Source: Marinifilum caeruleilacunae (GTDB lineage Bacteria; Bacteroidota; Bacteroidia; Bacteroidales; Marinifilaceae). Taken from it: a DNA stretch of 64,000 nt. The notes beneath the pieces were generated by a model. That model did no database searches. It had not been told where the DNA came from and worked only from the letters and a program-made list of their open reading frames with translations. The stretch spans positions 62,531 through 126,530 of the forward strand of contig NZ_RZNH01000004.1 in assembly GCF_013141825.1 (NCBI RefSeq), read 5' to 3'. Each line of letters opens with the position of its first letter. Position 1 is the first letter of the stretch. This document shows, piece after piece, positions 26,011-34,097 of the stretch. A program made the position numbers and the translations under genes.

Positions 26011-26835
26011 CTATCCTGGGAATTTAGGGAACTTTTGGAATTCAGGATCGCGTTTCTCAAGGAATGCATTTTTGCCTTCCTGCGCCTCTTCCATTAGGTA
26101 ATACATCATGGTTGCATCACCTGCAAATTCCATTAATCCACGCTGACCATCTAATTCTGCGTTCAAGCCACGCTTGATCATACGAATTGCCATTGGGCTA
26201 CGCATCATAATGGTCTTACACCACTCAACCGTTTCATCTTCCAATCTTTCCAATGGAACAACAGTATTTACCATTCCCATATCTTCGGCTTCTTTTGCTG
26301 TGTATTGCTTGCAAAGGAACCAAATTTCACGCGCTTTTTTCTGACCAACGTGACGAGCCAAATAGTTCGAACCAAAACCCGCATCGAAACTACCTACTTT
26401 AGGACCAGTTTGACCGAATTTTGCATTATCTGAGGCAATGGTTAAATCACAAACTACATGAAGTACGTGACCTCCACCAATAGCATATCCATTTACCATT
26501 GCAATTACAGGCTTAGGAAGAGAACGAATTGCCTTGTGCAAATCCAATACGTTCAAACGAGGTACTCCATGCTCGTCTACATATCCACCAACACCTTTTA
26601 CATTTTGATCACCACCCGAACAGAAAGCTTTGTCTCCTGTACCGGTTAATACCACAACACCAATATCGCTGCGCTCGCGGCAAATATCCATAGCATTCAA
26701 CATATCAAAGTTAGTTTGTGGACGAAATGCATTGTACACCTCAGGACGATTGATGGTGATTTTAGCAATTCCTTCGAAAAATTCGAACTTAATATCTTCG
26801 TATTCCTTAATGGTAGTCCAGTTTCTAGTTGTCAT
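26011..26835 (-). CDS. menB: 1,4-dihydroxy-2-naphthoyl-CoA synthase
   Basis: Crotonase-fold enzyme that closes the naphthoquinol ring from OSB-CoA. The 274 residues match MenB length. Motifs include [23 protein letters not shown], the oxyanion-hole region [20 protein letters not shown] and [13 protein letters not shown]. Overlap with the end of menD (four bases) indicates coupling. Last gene of menI-like-menF-menD-menB. Confidence 0.97.
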   Translation of the reverse strand: MTTRNWTTIKEYEDIKFEFFEGIAKITINRPEVYNAFRPQTNFDMLNAMDICRERSDIGVVVLTGTGDKAFCSGGDQNVKGVGGYVDEHGVPRLNVLDLHKAIRSLPKPVIAMVNGYAIGGGHVLHVVCDLTIASDNAKFGQTGPKVGSFDAGFGSNYLARHVGQKKAREIWFLCKQYTAKEAEDMGMVNTVVPLERLEDETVEWCKTIMMRSPMAIRMIKRGLNAELDGQRGLMEFAGDATMMYYLMEEAQEGKNAFLEKRDPEFQKFPKFPG

Positions 26836-28529
26836 ACCTTCTCTTTTATAGTTTTAAAATAATTGATTAGCACTTGATCGTTTATCGTTCTTGGCGTTTT
26901 AATTTCAAGAACGGCAGCTTTTTTGTTGGCTGCATAGAATTCTGGCAGAATATCTTCTACCTCTTTTTCGTTTTCGGCGTAAAAATAATCTAAACCGTAA
27001 GTTTCTGCCAATTTATCTGCTTTGTATTCCTGTACGGTTTCGAAATATTCTTCCAATTCCTCTACGCCCGAAGGACCCGATATGAACCTGAAGATTCCTC
27101 CTCCTCCGTTGTTTATTAATATCACTTTAAGATTTGGCCCCAGGTATTTGTTCCAAAGTCCATTAGAATCGTAAAAAAAGCTGATATCGCCCGTAATTAG
27201 CGTAGTAGTTTTGCCATTTACAAAAGCTGCTCCTGCAGCTGTTGATGTACAGCCATCTATTCCGCTGGTTCCACGATTCGAATTGTAACGCAATTGATCG
27301 GATGACTTAAAAAGTTGAGCATATCGCACCACCGATGAGTTCGCCAATTGTAAATTACCTCCAGCAGGAATGGAACTCAAAATCTTCTCAAAAGCTTTTA
27401 GATCGCTCCATTGCAGGCCATCCAAATATTGATTGTGTATGTTTCCAACTTTTGCGTTTCTCTCTTTCCATAAAGAAGAATAGCTGCTTGCTGTATGATT
27501 CAAAGCTGGCACCAACTGGCGGAAAAATGCCAATGGAGAAACATCAATATGCGAGGTCAGGTTCTTAAAGGTATCAATAAAATGATCTTCTTTGCCAACA
27601 AACCAATGTTCCTTTGGCCTATACTCTCGTAGAAATGCTTTGATCATTTTCGAAACCAATGGCCCTCCAAAATTGATCAGCAAATCGGGTTGAAAATCTT
27701 TTTTCTCCTCCTCTTTTATCGAACATACCACACGATCGATACAAGGCAGAAAATCTTCCCCATGTACATTGGAAACCGATTCTGTCATAACCACAACATT
27801 AGGCTTCTTGGCCAATTGCTGTAATAGTTCGCCTAGCTCAGCTTGCTCGTGCAGCAATCCGGCCAATATCAATATTTTCTGATTTGAATTAAAAACCTCA
27901 ACCAGTTCTTCAACACTTTCATCACTTAAATAATCAATGGCACTTACTTTTCGAATTACCCTTTCGTCCATGTCTGGATATTTCTTTACCCCATACAGTG
28001 GCTCGCGCAAAGGAAAATTGATGTGCACCGGTCCTACTCGTCCCGATTGTGCCCTTGACAATGCCTCATTCACCATACGGTTCAAATACCAGCAATCATC
28101 AGGATTATTGGCATCCAATGGCAATTGGTAACTGCCTTTTACAAAGCCTTTGAAAATATCGGGCTGTGGTATGGCCTGGCTGTCATCTTGTCCAATCCAT
28201 TCTGTTGGACGATCGGCAGAGATTACCACCAAAGGCAATCGTTGATAGTAAGCTTCGGCAACTGCTGGTCCATAATTTAACAAGGCAGTACCCGAGGTAC
28301 ATACCAAACCAACCGGCTTTCTGGTTTGTTGAGCAATTCCCAATGCAAAATAGGCAGCACTTCGCTCATCAACAATCACCAAACTTTTAATTCGTTCATC
28401 TTTCGCAAAGGAAATACTCAAAGGGGCATTTCTCGATCCTGGAGACACAATTACATACTCCATTCCTTTTGCCCAACAGATATCAATTAATTCTTTTACA
28501 CCTTTGATATCCGAGTAGTTTCGTTGCAT
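26832..28529 (-). CDS. menD: 2-succinyl-5-enolpyruvyl-6-hydroxy-3-cyclohexene-1-carboxylate synthase
   Basis: Thiamine-diphosphate enzyme that joins isochorismate and 2-oxoglutarate. From the ATG at 28529 ([16 protein letters not shown]) it has 565 residues, the family norm. In-frame ATGs at 28571 and 28622 would add 14 or 31 residues without homology, though the longest leaves only 26 bases after menF. Landmarks are [23 protein letters not shown] (with the ThDP Glu), and [13 protein letters not shown] in the ThDP-binding region. It overlaps menB by four bases. Confidence 0.94.
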   Translation of the reverse strand: MQRNYSDIKGVKELIDICWAKGMEYVIVSPGSRNAPLSISFAKDERIKSLVIVDERSAAYFALGIAQQTRKPVGLVCTSGTALLNYGPAVAEAYYQRLPLVVISADRPTEWIGQDDSQAIPQPDIFKGFVKGSYQLPLDANNPDDCWYLNRMVNEALSRAQSGRVGPVHINFPLREPLYGVKKYPDMDERVIRKVSAIDYLSDESVEELVEVFNSNQKILILAGLLHEQAELGELLQQLAKKPNVVVMTESVSNVHGEDFLPCIDRVVCSIKEEEKKDFQPDLLINFGGPLVSKMIKAFLREYRPKEHWFVGKEDHFIDTFKNLTSHIDVSPLAFFRQLVPALNHTASSYSSLWKERNAKVGNIHNQYLDGLQWSDLKAFEKILSSIPAGGNLQLANSSVVRYAQLFKSSDQLRYNSNRGTSGIDGCTSTAAGAAFVNGKTTTLITGDISFFYDSNGLWNKYLGPNLKVILINNGGGGIFRFISGPSGVEELEEYFETVQEYKADKLAETYGLDYFYAENEKEVEDILPEFYAANKKAAVLEIKTPRTINDQVLINYFKTIKEKV

Positions 28530-28648
28530 TTGTTTTGTCTTTTCTATAGTCGAGCTAATATCTGAGTTCATATGTAAGCAATCAGCTAATTTCTGAGATC
28601 TTTCATGGCCGATCTCAATCATCTATGCCAAATTTAAAACAAATTCGC

Positions 28649-29758
28649 TTATTTAATCACATTAAGCAAAGTTTGCGCCTTAAAACATGTTTCCATCCAT
28701 TCTTTTTCGGGCAACGAATCGGCAGTAATTCCACCACCAACAAAAAGAGCCATACTGTTCTCTAAAACCTTCATACTTCTTAGGTTCACGAACAAAGACA
28801 AATCTCCATTCTCCTCAATTGGCCCAAGATATCCGGCATAATATTCCCGATCGTGATTTTCAACCCTATGTATCAAATCCAAAGCCAGATCTTTCGATAA
28901 ACCACAAACGGCAGGTGTAGGGTGCAAATCCTTTACAAAATTTGAAAGCTCTTGATTGTTAATTTCAGCCCTTGTTTTAAAAAGCGTTTTCAAATGCACA
29001 ATATTGCCTGCTGCTGCAGTACGAGGCCCATCAGTTTCAACATCTTTAAGCTGATATTTGTCGAAAACCGATTGTATGTATTCTACCACATATGCCTGTT
29101 CATCAATCTCTTTTTGTTCCCAACTTATATTTTCCAGCTTTCGCCCATCTAATTTTTGTGTTCCGGCCAATGCCATGGTTTCAAAAGTCGATTCACACTT
29201 ACGAACCAATCTTTCAGGTGTGGCTCCTATCCACAAACCAACCTTTGGAATATCTACCATAAACACAAAAGCTTTTGGATAAGTATCGCGTAAATTTAAG
29301 AAGGAGGATACAGCGTCTTTTCGACCTTTATTTTCTAACAATTCAATTCGGGAAAGAATCGCTTTTTCAAGTTTTTCCCCTTTTAGGTCTGCAAGCATGA
29401 ATTCAATCTGTGCTTGATACTCTTCCCTCGAACTGATATGCAAATCGTCGTGATTCTGGAGAGCAATATCAGCTTTGCTTTTTATCAGCTGAAGGCTTTC
29501 TTGATTTATTTTCGAGATTTCTCGTCGAATAAAATGAGATTGATACTTCTCATTGGCATGAAAAGGTGCAAACACAAAGCCTGATTTAGCAAAACACTCT
29601 TTTAGTTCATCGTATTTTTCGGTTTCTCCTTCAATTTGAGCCCCAAATTCCAGTGTATTAGAATCGGGTCTTGTGAACGCATAAAATGCAATATCCTTCC
29701 CTAAACAAACATTCAAAAAATCATGAATATCTATATCTTCCCCCTCGATAATGCTCAT
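28649..29758 (-). CDS. menF: isochorismate synthase
   Basis: Chorismate-binding enzyme of 369 residues that converts chorismate to isochorismate, the entry step of menaquinone synthesis. The C-terminal catalytic region shows LHPTPAVCGLSKDLA, GYLGPIEENGDLSLFVNLRS and LFVGGGITADSLPEKEW, typical of the MenF/EntC group. It follows the hotdog thioesterase gene by two bases and precedes menD. EntC-type siderophore function is unlikely given the men neighbours. Confidence 0.93.
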   Translation of the reverse strand: MSIIEGEDIDIHDFLNVCLGKDIAFYAFTRPDSNTLEFGAQIEGETEKYDELKECFAKSGFVFAPFHANEKYQSHFIRREISKINQESLQLIKSKADIALQNHDDLHISSREEYQAQIEFMLADLKGEKLEKAILSRIELLENKGRKDAVSSFLNLRDTYPKAFVFMVDIPKVGLWIGATPERLVRKCESTFETMALAGTQKLDGRKLENISWEQKEIDEQAYVVEYIQSVFDKYQLKDVETDGPRTAAAGNIVHLKTLFKTRAEINNQELSNFVKDLHPTPAVCGLSKDLALDLIHRVENHDREYYAGYLGPIEENGDLSLFVNLRSMKVLENSMALFVGGGITADSLPEKEWMETCFKAQTLLNVIK

Positions 29759-29760
29759 GT

Positions 29761-30177
29761 TTATTTTTTAATAATTACATTGGTTATTCGACAAACCGAA
29801 ACCAATTTTTCCTGTTCATTCAATACATTTACCTTAACAATGTGGGTCATTTTTCCTTTATGAATAAAGCTGGCTTTTGCAGTAATTTTACCCTTTCGCA
29901 AACTCCTGATATGATTGGCGTTGATTTCCATTCCTTTCACGTCATAGTTTTTTAAATCGGTATGAATTACTGATAGTGCGCTCCCAACCGATTCTGCCAA
30001 AGCCAGTGTGGCTCCTCCGTGAAGTATTTTCATTGGCTGCCAGTGATTCGATGTAACCTCCATTTCGGCCACCAAATAATCCTTACCAACTTCGGTATAA
30101 ATAATTCCCAAATGCTCCATTAAAGTTTCGGTACACATTTGGTTTAAATTTTCTAATGCTTCGGTACTATTGATCAT
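29761..30177 (-). CDS. menI: hotdog-fold thioesterase, candidate DHNA-CoA hydrolase (MenI)
   Basis: A 138-residue PaaI/YdiI-type hotdog thioesterase from the ATG at 30177 (MINSTEALENLNQ); an upstream in-frame start at 30210 is less likely. KILHGGATLALAESVGSAL (about residues 51-69) holds the active-site Glu in the HGGx(n)E arrangement of YdiI/MenI. It lies two bases upstream of menF in the men block, so hydrolysis of 1,4-dihydroxy-2-naphthoyl-CoA is the natural role. Assignment rests on fold and context. Confidence 0.78.
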   Translation of the reverse strand: MINSTEALENLNQMCTETLMEHLGIIYTEVGKDYLVAEMEVTSNHWQPMKILHGGATLALAESVGSALSVIHTDLKNYDVKGMEINANHIRSLRKGKITAKASFIHKGKMTHIVKVNVLNEQEKLVSVCRITNVIIKK

Positions 30178-30230
30178 TCTACAAAAATAATGTTTTCGTT
30201 CATACTTCATCTACTCCTTGGGTATAGAGC

Positions 30231-30263
30231 CAAAAAAAGCTCAATCTAATTGAGCTTTACTTA
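30231..30263 (-). terminator. intrinsic terminator of the cold-shock gene
   Basis: On the minus strand AAAGCTCAA / TTGAGCTTT forms a hairpin followed by a T-run. It separates the cold-shock gene from the men block. Confidence 0.85.
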
Positions 30264-30284
30264 GGAAAAATATTTTTATAAATA

Positions 30285-30476
30285 TTAGTCAATTTTTACA
30301 TTAACTGCATTTAATCCTTTTTTTCCTTCTACAACATCATAAGTTACGTTATCACCTTGGTCGATTTTGTCGATCAAACCTGTAACATGAACAAAAATGT
30401 CTTCTTGTGTTTCACTGTTTTTAATAAAACCAAAACCTTTAGTTTCATTAAAGAATTTTACTGTACCTGTAGGCAT
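30285..30476 (-). CDS. cold-shock domain protein
   Basis: A 63-residue OB-fold nucleic-acid chaperone. RNP1 (GTVKFFNETKGFGFI) and RNP2 (EDIFVHVTG) motifs are intact. It is single-domain and slightly shorter than E. coli CspA. It is divergent from the asnA leader, and a terminator follows it. Cold induction itself cannot be read from the sequence. Confidence 0.96.
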   Translation of the reverse strand: MPTGTVKFFNETKGFGFIKNSETQEDIFVHVTGLIDKIDQGDNVTYDVVEGKKGLNAVNVKID

Positions 30477-30679
30477 TACTAAAAAATTTAAAATTATTAC
30501 GTAGTAAATGTACGTAATTTGATTTAATAACTAAACAAATATCAGATTATTTTCAATTTTATTGATGAAGAATTAGCATAAAGCTTACAATTGCTGATAT
30601 TCAGAACGATATAAATAATAATTTTATATCAAAATAGCTCGATTTAATGAACAGAAAATCGGTTTCTGTAAAAATGACT

Positions 30680-30710
30680 TTTGGTGCTTTAAATATAAAT
30701 CCTACATTTG
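30680..30710 (+). promoter_or_regulatory. promoter of the asnA leader transcript
   Basis: TTTG at 30680-30683, a 19-base spacer, and TACATTTG at 30703-30710: a full match to the Bacteroidota sigma-A promoter. The transcript would start near 30716, only about 15 bases before the first leader ATG (30731). This placement makes the in-frame upstream ATG at 30647 irrelevant. Confidence 0.8.
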
Positions 30711-30730
30711 TAGGCAAGAAAGACAACAAT

Positions 30731-30805
30731 ATGATACAATCGAATAACAATAATAATCTTTTCAATAATTTGATGAATAATTCATCGAAAATGGGAAGCT
30801 TATAG
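30731..30805 (+). CDS. asparagine-rich leader peptide 1 of asnA
   Basis: A 24-codon frame beginning about 15 bases after the predicted transcription start. The peptide reads MIQSNNNNNLFNNLMNNSSK and then MGSL; 9 of 24 residues are Asn, in runs at codons 5-9, 12-13 and 16-17. Its last codons (30793-30800) form one arm of a potential antiterminator, and an intrinsic terminator starts 27 bases after the stop. This is the layout of a classical amino-acid attenuator leader: ribosomes short of Asn-tRNA stall before reaching the stop. The gene controlled, asnA, makes asparagine. Confidence 0.82.
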   Translation: MIQSNNNNNLFNNLMNNSSKMGSL

Positions 30806-30840
30806 ATGTTATCGACAAAATATATTACATGAGCCTTCCC
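30793..30840 (+). promoter_or_regulatory. antiterminator pairing of attenuator 1
   Basis: GGGAAGCT (30793-30800), inside the last codons of leader 1, can pair with AGCCTTCCC (30832-30840), the left arm of terminator 1, with one bulged C. This pairing excludes the terminator. A ribosome at the leader stop (30803) would cover the first segment; one stalled in the first Asn run would leave it free. Confidence 0.65.
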
Positions 30841-30863
30841 AATTTGGGAAGGCTTTTTTTTTT
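30832..30863 (+). terminator. attenuator terminator 1
   Basis: Perfect 9-bp stem AGCCTTCCC / GGGAAGGCT with a five-base loop, followed by a run of ten T. It lies between leader peptides 1 and 2, not after any long gene, so its role is regulatory. Confidence 0.88.
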
Positions 30864-30869
30864 GAACTA

Positions 30870-30923
30870 ATGGTACAATTTTTCAACAATAATAATAACA
30901 ATAATAATTCTCCCCCAGGGTGA
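30870..30923 (+). CDS. asparagine-rich leader peptide 2 of asnA
   Basis: A 17-codon frame seven bases after the T-run of terminator 1. The peptide is MVQFF, then eight consecutive Asn (codons at 30885-30908, a mix of AAC and AAT), then SPPG and TGA. Mixed codon use argues for selection on the amino acid, not simple triplet slippage. Its stop codon lies in the first arm of a second antiterminator, and a second terminator follows. No separate promoter is visible, so it acts in series with leader 1. Confidence 0.8.
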   Translation: MVQFFNNNNNNNNSPPG

Positions 30924-30963
30924 GGAAGTTGCATTGTTATACCATATTTCAAGCCTTTCTCAC
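30920..30963 (+). promoter_or_regulatory. antiterminator pairing of attenuator 2
   Basis: GTGAGGAAG (30920-30928, overlapping the leader 2 stop codon) can form nine base pairs, one of them G-U, with CTTTCTCAC (30955-30963), covering most of the left arm of terminator 2. The geometry repeats that of attenuator 1 with unrelated sequence, which is hard to explain by chance. Confidence 0.65.
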
Positions 30964-30983
30964 CAAACGAGAAAGGCTTTTTT
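30951..30983 (+). terminator. attenuator terminator 2
   Basis: Perfect 11-bp stem AAGCCTTTCTC / GAGAAAGGCTT, seven-base loop, followed by six T. It ends 37 bases before the asnA start codon. Confidence 0.88.
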
Positions 30984-31020
30984 ATTATCAACTTATTTCT
31001 ATTAATTAAAATTTAAAATC

Positions 31021-32058
31021 ATGAAAAACTTAATTATTCCTAAAGCTTACAAAAGTGTTTTAGATCCTGATGCAACTGAAAAAGCGATTAAATTTATTAA
31101 GGATCAGTTTCAACTTCAACTCTCTTCGGAACTTAAGCTCCGAAGAGTTACCGCACCTATGATTGTACTAAAAGGTACAGGTTTAAACGATGACCTGAAT
31201 GGTATTGAACGGCCTGTAGCCTTCCCGATTAAAGGTCTTGGCGAACAAACTGCCGAGGTGGTACACTCATTGGCAAAGTGGAAACGTTACATGCTTGGTG
31301 AGCTCCAAATTCCAATTGGTAAAGGTTTATATACCGATATGAATGCCCTACGTCCTGATGAAGATTTTACCAACCTTCATTCCATTTATGTAGATCAATG
31401 GGATTGGGAAAAATCAATTGGCAAAGAAGAAAGAAGCCTTGATTTTCTGAAAAGAACAGTAAAACAGGTTTATGCTTCGATGAAACGAACCGAGTACATT
31501 TTAAGTGAATATTATTCTGCTTTAACACCACAGTTGCCAGAAGAAATTACATTTATCCACTCTGAAGATTTATTGGAGAAATACCCCGATTTGAGTCCAA
31601 AAGAGAGAGAAACCGAAGCCGTAAAAGAGTTTGGTGCCATTTTTATTATTGGGATTGGAGCACAATTGAAAAACGGTGAACCACACGATGGCCGTGCTCC
31701 CGACTACGATGATTGGATTACTCCCTCACTAAACGGATACAAAGGCTTAAACGGTGATATTATTCTTTGGAACCCTGTTCTGGAGCAAGCTTTCGAAATT
31801 TCATCGATGGGTATCCGCGTAGACGAAAAAGCATTGCTTGAGCAGCTTGAAATTAAAGGTGAGGAAAAACGCAAAGAGTTAATGTTCCACAAAAAATTAC
31901 TGGCCGGAGAATTGCCTTATTCAATTGGTGGTGGAATTGGTCAGTCACGACTGTGCATGTTCTTGTTGCGCAAAGCTCATATTGGCGAGGTTCAGTCGAG
32001 CATTTGGCCCGATGAACTAAGAGACACATGTAAAAAAGCTGGAATTATTTTCTTATAA
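31021..32058 (+). CDS. asnA: aspartate--ammonia ligase (asparagine synthetase A)
   Basis: Makes asparagine from aspartate, ammonia and ATP in the cytoplasm. It has the class II aminoacyl-tRNA-synthetase-like fold, with 345 residues (E. coli AsnA 330). Visible family segments are APMIVLKGTGLNDDLNG, VHSLAKWKRYML, LYTDMNALRPDED, HDGRAPDYDDW and the motif-3-like GGGIGQSRLCMFLL near the C-terminus. It is preceded by two Asn-codon leader peptides and terminators, and followed by its own terminator, so it forms a transcription unit of its own controlled by asparagine supply. Confidence 0.96.
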   Translation: MKNLIIPKAYKSVLDPDATEKAIKFIKDQFQLQLSSELKLRRVTAPMIVLKGTGLNDDLNGIERPVAFPIKGLGEQTAEVVHSLAKWKRYMLGELQIPIGKGLYTDMNALRPDEDFTNLHSIYVDQWDWEKSIGKEERSLDFLKRTVKQVYASMKRTEYILSEYYSALTPQLPEEITFIHSEDLLEKYPDLSPKERETEAVKEFGAIFIIGIGAQLKNGEPHDGRAPDYDDWITPSLNGYKGLNGDIILWNPVLEQAFEISSMGIRVDEKALLEQLEIKGEEKRKELMFHKKLLAGELPYSIGGGIGQSRLCMFLLRKAHIGEVQSSIWPDELRDTCKKAGIIFL

Positions 32059-32078
32059 AATTAGATTCCCTGCTCAAC

Positions 32079-32109
32079 AAGAGTCCCTTCCCCCCAGGGA
32101 CTCTTTTTT
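32079..32109 (+). terminator. intrinsic terminator of asnA
   Basis: AAGAGTCCCT / AGGGACTCTT stem of 10 bp with a C-rich loop, followed by six T. Confidence 0.9.
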
Positions 32110-32218
32110 GATACATACCAGATCTATAAGTCTGATTTTTATTATCTTTAATGTATTGCATTTTTATGATCCGAAAAGGAGAATTACCACTTATCATTAC
32201 TAACTAAAAATCGACACA

Positions 32219-32743
32219 ATGAAAACCTTTCTTTACATTATTGGAGCAATAGTACTAATTGTTGGTGCACTGCACTTTATGGCGCCAAAAACCTACCAGG
32301 TTGACAGAAAAATTGTTGTAAACCAAGAAATTGAAACTGTGTTTAAGAGTTTATGTTCTTTGAAAGAACAACAAATTTGGTCGCCCTGGGCCGAATTAGA
32401 TCCAGAAATGAAAGTTACTTACAACGGCACCGATGGTAGTGTTGGATCTTTTACCTATTGGATTGGGAATAAGGATGTAGGCGAAGGAGAGCAAGAAATT
32501 ATCAAAATTGAACCAAATTCTTATATCGAAACCGAATTAAGATTCATGAAACCATTTGAATCGACCAGCACAGGTTACTTTGAACTAAAACCCGTTGCCG
32601 ATGGAACAGAAATTACCTGGGGACTTAAAGGCGATAGTTCATTCCCAACTACCCTTTTCATGGTATTTATGGATATGGATGAGAATGTAGGTCCCGATTT
32701 TGAAAAGGGATTAGCAAAATTTAAGGCTTATATCGAAAAATAA
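32219..32743 (+). CDS. SRPBCC family protein, membrane-anchored
   Basis: A 174-residue protein: an N-terminal hydrophobic helix (residues 3-20) followed by an SRPBCC/polyketide-cyclase-like domain beginning YQVDRKIVVNQEIETVF and continuing with QQIWSPWAELDPEMKVTYNG. This helix-grip fold binds hydrophobic ligands; the ligand is unknown. It is the first gene of a three-gene run with a second SRPBCC protein (seven bases on) and a DUF2892 protein. Confidence 0.8.
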   Translation: MKTFLYIIGAIVLIVGALHFMAPKTYQVDRKIVVNQEIETVFKSLCSLKEQQIWSPWAELDPEMKVTYNGTDGSVGSFTYWIGNKDVGEGEQEIIKIEPNSYIETELRFMKPFESTSTGYFELKPVADGTEITWGLKGDSSFPTTLFMVFMDMDENVGPDFEKGLAKFKAYIEK

Positions 32744-32750
32744 TTGACTT

Positions 32751-33305
32751 ATGAAATTCTTAAAAATATTTGGGATCATTCTTCTTGTACTAGTCTTGGG
32801 ATTCCTTTCCATTGGTTTATTTTCAGGCAAACAGGAATACCAGGCAGAAGTGAAAATCTACAAGCCCGTAGCGGAAGTATTCGCATTATTTAACGATCAG
32901 GAAAGCTTACTTAAATGGTTACCTGAAGTAAAAAGCTTTGAACCCATTAAAGAAACGCCAAATAAAGTAGGCAGCGAATACAAAATGCTAATCGATAACC
33001 AGGGACAAGTGATGGAAATGCACGAAACCCTCACAGGCTACAAAGAAAATGAAATGATCGAAATGGTTTTTGTAGCCGGATGGATGACAAAAAATAATCA
33101 TTTCACCTTCGAAAAACTAAACGAAGGAACTCTATTAAAGGCAAGTTACACGGTTGAAGGAAACAATATTTTTGCAAAATCGATGTTTGCTTTCTTTGGC
33201 AGTATGTTCAAGCAAATTGATGAAACGAATTTAAACCGCTTTAAAGATTTTGTCGAGTCGCAAACTGCCTTGCAAAATGAAGAAAAAGTAGAATCCACAA
33301 TTTAA
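32751..33305 (+). CDS. SRPBCC family protein, membrane-anchored
   Basis: A 184-residue paralogue in layout of the preceding gene. It has one N-terminal membrane helix (about residues 5-24), then an SRPBCC domain starting EYQAEVKIYKPVAEVFALF with QESLLKWLPEVKSFEPI. Sequence identity to its neighbour is low, so the duplication is old or the genes were brought together. The ligand is unknown. It is in an operon with the genes on both sides. Confidence 0.8.
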   Translation: MKFLKIFGIILLVLVLGFLSIGLFSGKQEYQAEVKIYKPVAEVFALFNDQESLLKWLPEVKSFEPIKETPNKVGSEYKMLIDNQGQVMEMHETLTGYKENEMIEMVFVAGWMTKNNHFTFEKLNEGTLLKASYTVEGNNIFAKSMFAFFGSMFKQIDETNLNRFKDFVESQTALQNEEKVESTI

Positions 33306-33322
33306 AAAGAGATAGATCTGTT

Positions 33323-33538
33323 ATGAAAAAAAATATGGGTACACTCGATCGTGTATTAAGGGTAATTGTATCAGTTACATTGGCAATTCTCTATTTTACC
33401 GATATTATTACCGGAACACTTGGGCTAATCGTATTTATTTTTGCCTGTGTAATGTTTCTTACCAGTCTTGTTGGCAATTGTCCGCCTTACACATTAATGG
33501 GAATCAATACCTGCAAAGTGAAACCAAAAGAGCAATAA
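33323..33538 (+). CDS. DUF2892 (YgaP-type) small membrane protein
   Basis: A 71-residue protein with two membrane helices. MGTLDRVLRVIVSVTLAI and the C-terminal LVGNCPPYTLMGINTCK match the DUF2892 family, which also forms the membrane tail of YgaP-like rhodaneses. The two conserved Cys lie at about residues 53 and 64. Function unknown. It is last in the SRPBCC operon and is followed by a terminator. Confidence 0.85.
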   Translation: MKKNMGTLDRVLRVIVSVTLAILYFTDIITGTLGLIVFIFACVMFLTSLVGNCPPYTLMGINTCKVKPKEQ

Positions 33539-33559
33539 AAAAATTCGTGCCAAACATCG

Positions 33560-33590
33560 TCCCCGAAGAACTTATTTTCGGGGATTTTTT
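33560..33590 (+). terminator. intrinsic terminator of the SRPBCC-DUF2892 operon
   Basis: TCCCCGAA / TTCGGGGA stem, nine-base loop, followed by six T. Confidence 0.88.
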
Positions 33591-33709
33591 GTATTGTAAA
33601 ACATCTTGAAAACTCTGATTTTCTTAATTATATTTAAACAAAACATGATGCATTCTTGCAATCAAAATCGGCATGCTTGAGTATCATAAATAACAAATCC
33701 CAGCGAGCT

Positions 33710-34081
33710 ATGAACAGAATTCAAGACAAAGATCGAATTGCCTATTGTGGAGTAAACTGCTCAACATGCCCGGCATATGTTGCCACACAAAGGCAACAGG
33801 AGAAGGTAAAGGTTAGAATTGCCAAACTGTGGTCTGATGAAGATCACCAATATGAAGCATGTGAAATTACATGCAAGGGATGTCACGAACCCTGGGGACA
33901 AAAATTTCGACATTGTGCTGAGTGTGCCGTAAGAGAATGTGCCAGAAAAAAAATGTATGGCACTTGCGCCGAATGTGATGAATATCCGTGTAATAAACTA
34001 AACGACTTACACAAAACGCTGGATAAAAAAATTGCACGCATCAATCTCGACGATTTGAGACAAAATAATAAAGCTGGTTAA
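33710..34081 (+). CDS. DUF3795 Cys-rich protein
   Basis: A 123-residue protein from the ATG at 33710; an in-frame TTG at 33656 would add 18 residues. AYCGVNCSTCPAYVATQ and later CKGCHE, CAECAVREC and CAECDEYPC give about a dozen Cys, as in DUF3795 proteins that are thought to bind zinc or an Fe-S cluster. Biochemical role unknown. It ends in a hairpin shared with the convergent ParB-like gene. Confidence 0.82.
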   Translation: MNRIQDKDRIAYCGVNCSTCPAYVATQRQQEKVKVRIAKLWSDEDHQYEACEITCKGCHEPWGQKFRHCAECAVRECARKKMYGTCAECDEYPCNKLNDLHKTLDKKIARINLDDLRQNNKAG

Positions 34082-34096
34082 TTCCAGCTTTTTTTC
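34070..34096. terminator. intrinsic terminator between convergent genes
   Basis: AAAGCTGG / CCAGCTTT stem overlapping the DUF3795 stop codon, followed by a T-run on the plus strand. Confidence 0.75.
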
Positions 34097-34097
34097 T

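Noticed and set aside
30647-30730. Longer version of leader peptide 1 starting at an in-frame ATG at 30647 (52 residues).
   Set aside because: The promoter -7 element at 30703-30710 lies inside this extension, so the transcript would not contain the upstream ATG.
30740-30910. AAT/AAC stretches as a simple microsatellite with no function.
   Set aside because: Both stretches lie in frame after an ATG, use mixed Asn codons, end at a stop next to an antiterminator arm and a terminator, and precede an asparagine synthetase.
30809-30991. Minus-strand open frame of 60 codons over the asnA leader.
   Set aside because: It is the antisense of the Asn runs and terminators and has poly-Leu low complexity; no start context.
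30540-31020. T-box or metabolite riboswitch upstream of asnA.
   Set aside because: No T-box consensus or known aptamer core is visible, and the Asn-rich leader frames explain the terminators.
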